Source of the DNA: Lachnospiraceae bacterium
GTDB taxonomy: Bacteria; Bacillota; Clostridia; Lachnospirales; Lachnospiraceae
Assembly (NCBI GenBank): GCA_009774235.1
Contig: VSNJ01000225.1
Location: forward strand, 1 to 5,283
Direction: 5' to 3'
Length of the DNA stretch: 5,283 nt
A model generated the notes under the pieces. The model was not told the DNA's origin, did not search any database, and saw only the letters and a list, made by a program, of their open reading frames with translations. Every line of letters begins with the position of its first letter. Positions within the stretch are counted from its first letter, which is position 1. This document shows positions 1-5,283 of this stretch, in pieces. Made by a program: the position numbers and the translations under genes.

Positions 1-473
1 GTTCATTGTGTGTACATGGAAAAGGAAGCAGTAAATATGACAATGTACGTATTGGGATGAATTCAAGGCTTGATACAGTACAGGCAGCGGTACTTCAAGT
101 TAAACTTAAGTCTTTTATTAAATATGAACTGGGACAGGTAAACCAGATTGCAGAATGGTATAAAACCAGATTACAGGAAATAGTTATTATTCCCAAAATT
201 AAGGAAGGGTTTTATTCCAGCTGGGCTCAATATACTGTGGTTTGTAAAAGTTTAGATGAGAGAGAATATATACAAAAAATTTTAAAAACAAATAATATAC
301 CATATGCGGTTTATTATGCTAAAGGAATGCATGAACAAGTTGCTTTTAGGAAAAAGTGTATAGAAGTAGGAGATTATGAGAATACAGTATATTTAAAGGA
401 AAAAGTTATATCATTGCCTATACATTCTTATATGAAAAAAGATGATGTTTTGTTTGTTACACAACTATTTTAA
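1..473 (+). CDS. DegT/DnrJ/EryC1/StrS-family sugar aminotransferase, C-terminal part (5' end cut by window)
   Basis: The gene is cut by the left edge; the reading frame enters at base 3 and stops with TAA at 471-473, giving about 156 residues of a family usually near 370-390. Visible family signatures are an HG pair near the start of the fragment, the G-x-NSRLD-x2-QAA-x-L-x2-KL block (about bases 51-108), and the C-terminal YY-x3-MH-x-Q-x-AF and SLP-x-HSY blocks (about bases 312-355 and 411-432). Enzymes of this family use PLP and usually glutamate to aminate a keto group on a nucleotide-linked sugar in the cytoplasm. The PLP-binding lysine lies upstream and cannot be checked. The 4,6-dehydratase at 1788-3212 would supply a suitable 4-keto-6-deoxy substrate, so a 4-aminotransferase role (PglE/WbpE-like) is plausible but inferred. 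The TTG at base 6 is an internal codon, not the start. The C-terminus stops soon after the last conserved block, slightly short for the family. Confidence 0.9.
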   Translation, partial: SLCVHGKGSSKYDNVRIGMNSRLDTVQAAVLQVKLKSFIKYELGQVNQIAEWYKTRLQEIVIIPKIKEGFYSSWAQYTVVCKSLDEREYIQKILKTNNIPYAVYYAKGMHEQVAFRKKCIEVGDYENTVYLKEKVISLPIHSYMKKDDVLFVTQLF

Positions 474-565
474 TATAGCATATATTGTAAAACAAAATAT
501 TTATATATTGAAAATTCCATAAAAAATAGTATTAGGAATAAAGAATTTATGTAATCAGATTGTTT

Positions 566-594
566 TTGCATATTTATATTAGACCGAATATAAA
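566..594 (+). promoter_or_regulatory. possible sigma-A-type promoter upstream of the glycosyltransferase gene
   Basis: TTGCAT at 566-571 and TATAAA at 589-594 are separated by exactly 17 nt, the usual sigma-A spacing. The -10 box matches the consensus at 5 of 6 positions and the -35 at only 3 of 6, with no extended TG. Transcription would begin near 600, just ahead of the ribosome site at 603-612. In DNA this AT-rich such pairs arise by chance, so this is a candidate only. Its position in the largest gap of the window (145 nt) is the main argument for it. Confidence 0.25.
573..594. repeat. perfect AT-only inverted repeat, 8-bp arms, 6-nt loop
   Basis: TTTATATT (573-580) and AATATAAA (587-594) are exact reverse complements around the spacer AGACCG. 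The right arm contains the candidate -10 box TATAAA. It has no G/C pairs and no following T-run, so it is not a normal intrinsic terminator. It could be an operator-like site or chance in AT-rich DNA. Confidence 0.3.
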
Positions 595-602
595 AACAAT
601 GT

Positions 603-612
603 GAGGGAAAGG
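603..612 (+). promoter_or_regulatory. ribosome-binding site that decides the glycosyltransferase start
   Basis: A purine run, GAGGGAAAGG, ends 6 nt before the ATG at 619. This favours ATG 619 over the upstream in-frame GTG at 601, which would place the Shine-Dalgarno inside the coding region and has no good site of its own. Confidence 0.7.
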
Positions 613-618
613 CTGTTT

Positions 619-1755
619 ATGAAAAGAAATTTGTTGATAATTTCAAATGCGGATTCTGTTTATATAAAGCAGTATGTTGAACAACTTATAAAATATAGTA
701 ATGATAATGAATATTCAATTTATTTATTAACAAGGAATAACGAAGTATTTTCAGCCAGTTATTCTGAATTAGGAGTAAATGTTATTCATTATGTAAGAAA
801 CTATATTGGAGGAAAAGAGAGGTTATATAAATTTTTACTTAGGACAAAACATCAAGTTAAAGATTATGGTATTAAATTTGATTATATACATGTACATTTT
901 GTAGACAGGATAACATTAACTTTAGCTAAAGTATTATCAAATGAAAAAACCCAAATAATTGTTTCATATTGGGGAAGTGATATATATAGAAAAGAAAAAC
1001 TTGCTTTTATAAAAGAAGAACCTCTTTTAAAATATGCAGATAATATCACTTTTATTACAGAGCATATGCATAGTAAGTTTTGTAATATGTATGGGAATGT
1101 ATTTAATGATAAATGTAATATTATTGATTTTGGTCTGGAAGTAATAGATAAACTGGCTGGTATGAAGGGAAGTGACCAGTTGCCTGCAAGACGGGAATTT
1201 GGTTTTGGTAATGAAGATATAGTAATTGCTATTGGATATAATATTAACAAAGAACAGCAACATTTGGAAGTTATAAATGCATTAAGCAGTTTAAATGGGA
1301 AATTTAGAAATAAAATTTGTTTTTTATTGCATTTTGGTTACGGATGTGAAACAGAGGGATATGTAGATTCTTTGATTAGAGAGATGGAGAAATTTAAATT
1401 TAGATATGTAATATCAAGAAAATTTATGGATGCATCTGAAATTGCAAAATTAAGATGTGCAGTTGATATTTTTATTAATGCACAAGTTACAGATGCTTTA
1501 TCAGCATCAATGTTAGAATATATATATGCAGGAAAGATAATTATTAATCCAGTATGGTTAAAATATAAATTGCTTGATGAAAATAACATAAAGACATTTA
1601 TTTATAATGAATTTTCAGAATTACCTGCTACATTAACAGAAGTTATTGAAAAAGGAAAGTTAAAAAGTAATATTATAGAACATAATAGAAAAATATTATA
1701 TGAAATTTATTCATGGCAAAAAGCAATTAAAAGGTGGCTGGAATTATATAAATAA
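619..1755 (+). CDS. GT-B-fold glycosyltransferase (GT4-like)
   Basis: The 378-residue product is a normal length for a GT-B glycosyltransferase, a cytoplasmic or membrane-associated enzyme moving a sugar from a nucleotide donor to a growing glycan. The N-terminus is a beta strand (LLIISNAD) typical of the acceptor domain. HVHF at residues 91-94 and YWGSD at 117-121 resemble the H-x-WG-[ST]-D region of GT4-type polysaccharide enzymes. A second domain opens near the IGYN segment (205-208). Near residue 291 is TDALSASMLEYIYAGK, where the donor-binding E-x7-E motif of GT4 enzymes appears as D-x7-E (D292, E300). No signal peptide or membrane segment is visible. Sugar and acceptor cannot be assigned; the TDALSASM/YAGK block also vaguely recalls WecF-like (GT56) proteins, but I cannot confirm that. 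The start is ATG 619, chosen for its ribosome site. The next gene begins 32 nt after the stop. Confidence 0.85.
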   Translation: MKRNLLIISNADSVYIKQYVEQLIKYSNDNEYSIYLLTRNNEVFSASYSELGVNVIHYVRNYIGGKERLYKFLLRTKHQVKDYGIKFDYIHVHFVDRITLTLAKVLSNEKTQIIVSYWGSDIYRKEKLAFIKEEPLLKYADNITFITEHMHSKFCNMYGNVFNDKCNIIDFGLEVIDKLAGMKGSDQLPARREFGFGNEDIVIAIGYNINKEQQHLEVINALSSLNGKFRNKICFLLHFGYGCETEGYVDSLIREMEKFKFRYVISRKFMDASEIAKLRCAVDIFINAQVTDALSASMLEYIYAGKIIINPVWLKYKLLDENNIKTFIYNEFSELPATLTEVIEKGKLKSNIIEHNRKILYEIYSWQKAIKRWLELYK

Positions 1756-1787
1756 CTGGTTTTAAATATGTTTATGAGGGGAATAAT

Positions 1788-3212
1788 ATGGCTTCATCTA
1801 AAGAAAAAAAGAATGTGATGATTATTGGGGCAGGATGGACTGGTTCTATGCTAATAGAACGGTTTTTTATAGAAAAACAATTATTATATGAGGTTAAATG
1901 CATAATTGATGATGATGAAACCAAGATTGGTAAATATATAAAAGGTGTTTTGATTGCTGGAGATAGAAAAACAATATGCAAGAATGTTATTACATATAAT
2001 ATACAAGAAATTATAATTGCACTTCCGTCTGTGAGCAAATTAGAAATTAAAGATATTATTGGGATTTGTAGAAAAACAGATTGCAAAATAAAAATAGTAC
2101 CTGATTTATATGAAATTGATGAACTTAATGTAGATGTAACCAGGTTAAGAGATTTAAAGGTTGAAGATTTGTTAGGAAGAAATCCTATAGTTATAAATAA
2201 TGGTTCAATAAAAAAATATATTGAAGATTCTGTTGTTTTAATTACAGGAGCAGGTGGCTCTATAGGAAGTGAATTATCCAGACAGGTTGCCCTTAATAAG
2301 CCAGCAAAGATTGTTTTAATAGATATTTATGAAAATGGGGTTTATGACCTTCAACAGGAATTGTTACATGTATTTCCAGAACTTGATTTAGATGTATTAA
2401 TAGCATCTGTGAGAAACGAAAAAACAATTAACCATATTTTTGAAAAGTACAAATTTGATATAGTATTTCATGCGGCAGCACATAAACATGTGCCATTAAT
2501 GGAAAAAAGTCCTAATGAATCTATTAAGAATAATGTGTTTGGGACATATAATGTAGCTATGGCTTCGGGTAATAATAAAGTAAAAAAGTTTGTACTTATA
2601 TCTACAGATAAAGCAGTAAATCCAACTAATATAATGGGAGCATCAAAAAGAATTTGTGAGATGTTAGTACAATTATTAAATAATAGATTTGATAAAACAG
2701 AGTTTGCAGCAGTAAGGTTTGGAAATGTATTAGGAAGCAATGGAAGTGTAGTTCCTTTATTTAAAAGACAGATTATGAATGGTGGACCAGTAACAGTAAC
2801 ACATCCAGATATAATAAGGTATTTTATGACTATTCCAGAAGCAGTTTCATTAGTATTACAGGCTGGTGCATATGCATCTGGAGGAGAAATATTCGTTTTA
2901 GACATGGGTGAGCCTGTAAAAATATTAGATTTAGCACGTAATATGATTAAATTATCTGGGTTATCAGAGAATGAAATAAAAATTGAGTTTACAGGTTTAA
3001 GACCTGGGGAAAAATTATATGAAGAATTATTATTAGCAGAAGAGGATATGGAAAAAACTAATAATGATTTGATATTTATAGGTAAACAGATTGAATTTAA
3101 TGAAGAATTGTTTATGAAGCAGCTTGAGGATTTAAAAATTGCTGCATATGCAGATAGCCAGGAAATAAGAAAAATAGTAAAAGAAGTTGTTTCTACTTAT
3201 AGTTATGAGTGA
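1788..3212 (+). CDS. CapD/PglF/WbpM-family nucleotide-sugar 4,6-dehydratase, soluble form without the membrane domain
   Basis: The 474-residue product carries two Rossmann domains. The first has GAGWTG at 14-19 and an IDDD acidic stretch near 39-42, like the N-terminal nucleotide-binding domain of CapD/PglF/WbpM proteins. The second is the catalytic SDR domain, with TGAGGSIG at 153-160 (NAD(P) loop), HAAAHKHVP at 228-236, STDKAVNPTN at 272-281, M283-x3-K287, HPDIIRYFMT at 339-348 and GLRPGEK at 403-409. Members remove water from UDP-GlcNAc to give a UDP-4-keto-6-deoxy sugar. Met in place of the usual SDR Tyr, with a TDK triplet upstream, is the PglF/WbpM pattern and favours a configuration-retaining 4,6-dehydratase over the shorter FlaA1/PseB type. 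Full-length relatives have about four N-terminal membrane helices and 580-660 residues; here the protein starts at the first Rossmann domain, so it should be soluble. ATG 1788 has GAGGGG at 1776-1781, 6 nt upstream, and the preceding gene ends at 1755, leaving no room for a lost membrane exporter-like segment. The partner aminotransferase may be the gene at 1-473. Confidence 0.93.
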   Translation: MASSKEKKNVMIIGAGWTGSMLIERFFIEKQLLYEVKCIIDDDETKIGKYIKGVLIAGDRKTICKNVITYNIQEIIIALPSVSKLEIKDIIGICRKTDCKIKIVPDLYEIDELNVDVTRLRDLKVEDLLGRNPIVINNGSIKKYIEDSVVLITGAGGSIGSELSRQVALNKPAKIVLIDIYENGVYDLQQELLHVFPELDLDVLIASVRNEKTINHIFEKYKFDIVFHAAAHKHVPLMEKSPNESIKNNVFGTYNVAMASGNNKVKKFVLISTDKAVNPTNIMGASKRICEMLVQLLNNRFDKTEFAAVRFGNVLGSNGSVVPLFKRQIMNGGPVTVTHPDIIRYFMTIPEAVSLVLQAGAYASGGEIFVLDMGEPVKILDLARNMIKLSGLSENEIKIEFTGLRPGEKLYEELLLAEEDMEKTNNDLIFIGKQIEFNEELFMKQLEDLKIAAYADSQEIRKIVKEVVSTYSYE

Positions 3213-3220
3213 TACATAAT

Positions 3221-3226
3221 GGAGGT
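3221..3226 (+). promoter_or_regulatory. strong Shine-Dalgarno with unusually long spacing before the aldolase gene
   Basis: GGAGGT lies 12 nt before ATG 3239, longer than the 5-9 nt seen at the other genes here. No nearer in-frame ATG, GTG or TTG exists, because TAA at 3233-3235 closes the frame. Only a rare ATT at 3236 would give a tighter fit. ATG 3239 remains the best start. Confidence 0.65.
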
Positions 3227-3238
3227 ATTTGATAAATT

Positions 3239-4057
3239 ATGGCTTTAGAATTTATGTACATTACGAATAATCCTGAAATTGGATGTATTGTTGAAGAAGC
3301 GGGTGTAGAACGTATATGGATAGATTTGGAAGTTATTGGAAAACAGGAGAGACAACCATATGAAAGTGTAAAATCACAACATAAAATTAGTGATATATCA
3401 GCCATGAAACACGTATTAAGTAAAGCATGTATACAAGTCAGGGTAAATCCAATTTATGAAGGTTCACAAAGTGAGATAGATAGCTGTATAAAAGAAGGAG
3501 CCAGTATTTTAATGCTTCCATATTTTAAATCAGTAAAAGAGGTTAATGATTTTTTAGGATTTGTGGATGGCAGGGTAAAAACTAATTTGCTAGTTGAAAC
3601 TAAAGAAGCTGTTGAAAAGTTAGATGAGATACTTGCGTTGGAAGGTATAGATGAAATACATATTGGTCTTAATGATTTACATTTATCATATAGTAAAAAA
3701 TTTATGTTTGAATTATTGACAGATGGGACAATAGAAAAAGTATGTAAAAAAATAGAACAAAAAGGGAAACCGTATGGTTTTGGTGGAATTGCAAGCCTGG
3801 GTGAAGGAATAGTTCCAGCAGAATTAATTATTAGTGAACATATAAGACTTAATAGCACTAGAGCTATTTTATCAAGAAGTTTTGCAAATGAAAAAGATTA
3901 TGAAATAGATAAATCTAAATTTAAGTATAATTTTATAAAAGATGTAAAAGAAATTTGTAAGTATCAGGAATTTTTGAAATTACAGGAAGAAAGTTATTTT
4001 ATAGAAAACCAGTTTAAACTTAAGGCTATAGTAGACAAGATAGTCCAGTGTATGTAA
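3239..4057 (+). CDS. HpcH/HpaI-type aldolase / citrate lyase-like protein (PEP/pyruvate TIM-barrel superfamily)
   Basis: The 272-residue product matches the size of HpaI/GarL/RhmA aldolases (about 250-270), which add or remove pyruvate-like units through a metal-bound enolate; the fold also includes CitE and the citrate synthase SbnG. Signatures in order: WIDLE at 27-31 (family D-x-E), VRVN at 67-70 with R68 at the substrate-binding Arg position, VET-x-EA from 119 with E120 at the first metal ligand, and HIGLNDL at 141-147 with D146 at the second metal ligand. GFGG at 180-183 and the following strand fit the last barrel turns. The catalytic His that follows D-x-E in HpaI is Val32 here, and the Gln before V-E-T is Leu118, so pyruvate-aldolase chemistry may be changed or lost. 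The last 50 or so residues form a charged, probably helical tail. The gene is 26 nt after the dehydratase and 15 nt before a PLP decarboxylase, so it is probably co-expressed with both. The substrate is unknown. Confidence 0.85.
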   Translation: MALEFMYITNNPEIGCIVEEAGVERIWIDLEVIGKQERQPYESVKSQHKISDISAMKHVLSKACIQVRVNPIYEGSQSEIDSCIKEGASILMLPYFKSVKEVNDFLGFVDGRVKTNLLVETKEAVEKLDEILALEGIDEIHIGLNDLHLSYSKKFMFELLTDGTIEKVCKKIEQKGKPYGFGGIASLGEGIVPAELIISEHIRLNSTRAILSRSFANEKDYEIDKSKFKYNFIKDVKEICKYQEFLKLQEESYFIENQFKLKAIVDKIVQCM

Positions 4058-4072
4058 ATAAAGGGAGAATAT

Positions 4073-5283
4073 ATGGAAATTAAAGAAGAGCAGATAAGAC
4101 TGATTAGCAAAAAATATGGAGATGCCTTTTATATTTTAGATACAGAATGTTTTAAAAATAATTATAATGATTTGCAGGCAGCTATGAGAAAATATTATAA
4201 AAAAACATATATCTCTTATTCATATAAAACTAATTATATTCCAAGATTATGTAACATTGTAAATAAACTGGGAGGATATGCAGAAGTTGTATCTGGTATG
4301 GAGGAAGATTTAGCATTAAAAATAGGAGTTCCTTACAATAAAATAATATTTAATGGACCATATAAAGATAGATATGCATTAGAAAAGTCAGTAATACAAG
4401 GAGCATATGTAAATATAGATTCAGAATATGATTTAGAAATAATATTTGCATTAGCAAAAGAAAATCCAGATAAAAAATTTAATATAGGTATACGTTGTAA
4501 TTTTGATATTGGAGATGGTGTATATTCCCGTTTTGGATTTGATAGTGAGACAGGAACATTTATTTCTTTAATTGAAAGAATACAGAAAGTACATAATATT
4601 AACCTGACAGGATTTCATTGTCATTTTGCTTCAAGGGATATTGATATTTGGAAGATAAAAGTCAAAAAAATAATTAAAATTATAAAAGAGGTTTATAAGA
4701 AAGTACCAAAATATATATCTGTAGGTGGTGGTATATTTGGAAGGATGGAAGAAACATTAAAGAAACAATTTAATGTATATATACCAAGTTTTGAAGAGTA
4801 TGCAGATGTAATTGCAAAAGTATTTGCAACAAATTATAGTATGTATCCAGAAGATGTGCAGCCTAAATTGTTTATAGAACCAGGAAGTGCATTAGCTGGT
4901 GATGCGATGCAGTTTGTGTCAAAAGTTATAAATATAAAAACTATCAGAGGTAAAAATATAGCTACATTGTTAGGCAGTGTATATAATATTAATCCTACTC
5001 TTAATGGTAAAAATCCTCCTATAAATATTGTTAAATTTTCTGAAGGGAATATATATGGTGATTTAGACTTTGCAGGTTATACATGTATAGAGTCTGATTA
5101 TTTATATAAAGGGTTTAAAGGAAATCTGGCGGAAGGTGATTATGTAGTGTTTAATAATGTTGGGTCGTATTCTATTGTATTAAAACCACCATTTATATTG
5201 CCAAATTTTCCAGTAGTAGAAATAGATGGAAATGAAGTCCGTTTAGTAAAAAGGGGAGAAACGTTTGATGATATATTTAAAAC
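4073..5283 (+). CDS. fold-type III PLP-dependent decarboxylase (DAP/ornithine decarboxylase-like), 3' end beyond the window
   Basis: The frame is open from ATG 4073 to the right edge, giving 403 residues without a stop; relatives have about 400-430, so little is missing. The order of motifs is that of the alanine-racemase-fold decarboxylases: SYKTN at 50-54 with K52 as the likely PLP Schiff-base lysine, EVVSGME at 71-77, GFHCHF at 180-185 with H182 in the PLP-stacking position, GGG at 218-220 (phosphate loop), EPG at 269-271 with E269 facing the pyridine nitrogen, C338-IESD (the catalytic Cys and acidic motif supplied across the dimer), and GSY at 364-366. The CIESD block argues for a decarboxylase over an alanine racemase. 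Ser272 stands where classical DAP and ornithine decarboxylases have Arg (EPGR), so an ordinary lysine-pathway lysA is unlikely. The start has GGGAG at 4063-4067, 5 nt upstream. Its closest conceptual parallels are specialised members such as SbnH or Y4yA-type proteins. Substrate unknown. Confidence 0.87.
   Translation, partial: MEIKEEQIRLISKKYGDAFYILDTECFKNNYNDLQAAMRKYYKKTYISYSYKTNYIPRLCNIVNKLGGYAEVVSGMEEDLALKIGVPYNKIIFNGPYKDRYALEKSVIQGAYVNIDSEYDLEIIFALAKENPDKKFNIGIRCNFDIGDGVYSRFGFDSETGTFISLIERIQKVHNINLTGFHCHFASRDIDIWKIKVKKIIKIIKEVYKKVPKYISVGGGIFGRMEETLKKQFNVYIPSFEEYADVIAKVFATNYSMYPEDVQPKLFIEPGSALAGDAMQFVSKVINIKTIRGKNIATLLGSVYNINPTLNGKNPPINIVKFSEGNIYGDLDFAGYTCIESDYLYKGFKGNLAEGDYVVFNNVGSYSIVLKPPFILPNFPVVEIDGNEVRLVKRGETFDDIFK

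Noticed and set aside
1..240. Higher GC (about 36% by hand count) in the first 240 bases than in the rest, suggesting a recombination junction
   Set aside because: The segment encodes the Gly/Ala/Arg-rich conserved block of the aminotransferase, the gene continues without interruption, and the sample is too short to call a junction.
480..510. Direct repeat ATATATTG (480-487 and 503-510)
   Set aside because: Eight A/T-rich bases repeated twice are expected by chance in DNA of this composition.
474..565. Intrinsic terminator after the aminotransferase
   Set aside because: Only weak A/T pairings are visible, with no GC-containing stem followed by a T-run.
601..621. GTG 601 as the start of the glycosyltransferase gene
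   Set aside because: It would put the purine-rich ribosome site (603-612) inside the gene and has no good site of its own; ATG 619 fits with 6-nt spacing and a typical N-terminal strand.
882..1250. Reverse-strand open frame opposite the glycosyltransferase (also 1027-1263 and 1338-1589)
   Set aside because: They lie wholly opposite a well-supported gene, their products have no recognisable domain, and they are explained by low stop density on the complement of the real reading frame.
2468..2905. Reverse-strand open frames opposite the dehydratase and aldolase (also 1772-2086, 3193-3405 and 3454-3858)
   Set aside because: They are shadows of strongly conserved coding sequence, with low-complexity products and no sensible gene context.

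Overview
This is a low-GC window (roughly 70-75% A+T from hand-sampled lines). It has five genes, all on the + strand, tightly packed and mostly preceded by purine-rich Shine-Dalgarno sites. The strong A/T third-position bias, heavy use of AGA and ATA codons, and GAGGG/GGAGG-type ribosome sites suggest a low-GC Gram-positive of the Clostridia type (for example Lachnospiraceae-like). The species cannot be read from the sequence. The content is that of a surface-glycan (capsule, exopolysaccharide or glycoprotein-glycan) biosynthesis locus.

Layout. Positions 1-473 hold the C-terminal part of a DegT/DnrJ/EryC1/StrS-type sugar aminotransferase cut by the window edge. A 145-nt AT-rich gap (474-618) follows; it carries a possible promoter and a small AT palindrome but no convincing terminator. 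Positions 619-1755 encode a GT-B glycosyltransferase. Positions 1788-3212 encode a CapD/PglF/WbpM-family nucleotide-sugar 4,6-dehydratase that has both Rossmann domains but lacks the usual N-terminal membrane segments. Positions 3239-4057 encode an HpcH/HpaI-type (PEP/pyruvate-fold) aldolase with altered catalytic positions. Positions 4073 to the window end encode a fold-type III PLP-dependent decarboxylase related to diaminopimelate/ornithine decarboxylases. It is open to the edge and probably nearly complete. The gaps between the last four genes are 32, 26 and 15 nt, so they look co-transcribed.

How they may work together. The dehydratase and aminotransferase are the classic pair for turning a UDP-HexNAc into a 4-amino-4,6-dideoxy sugar, and the glycosyltransferase would add a sugar to the growing glycan. 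The aldolase and the PLP decarboxylase are not standard glycan enzymes. Their adjacency recalls the SbnG/SbnH pair of the staphyloferrin B siderophore pathway, where an HpaI-fold enzyme and a fold-type III decarboxylase make and trim a carboxylate building block. The most interesting reading, which is inference, is that this locus makes a small carboxylic or amino-acid-like decoration for its glycan. The genes beyond the right edge would help decide this.
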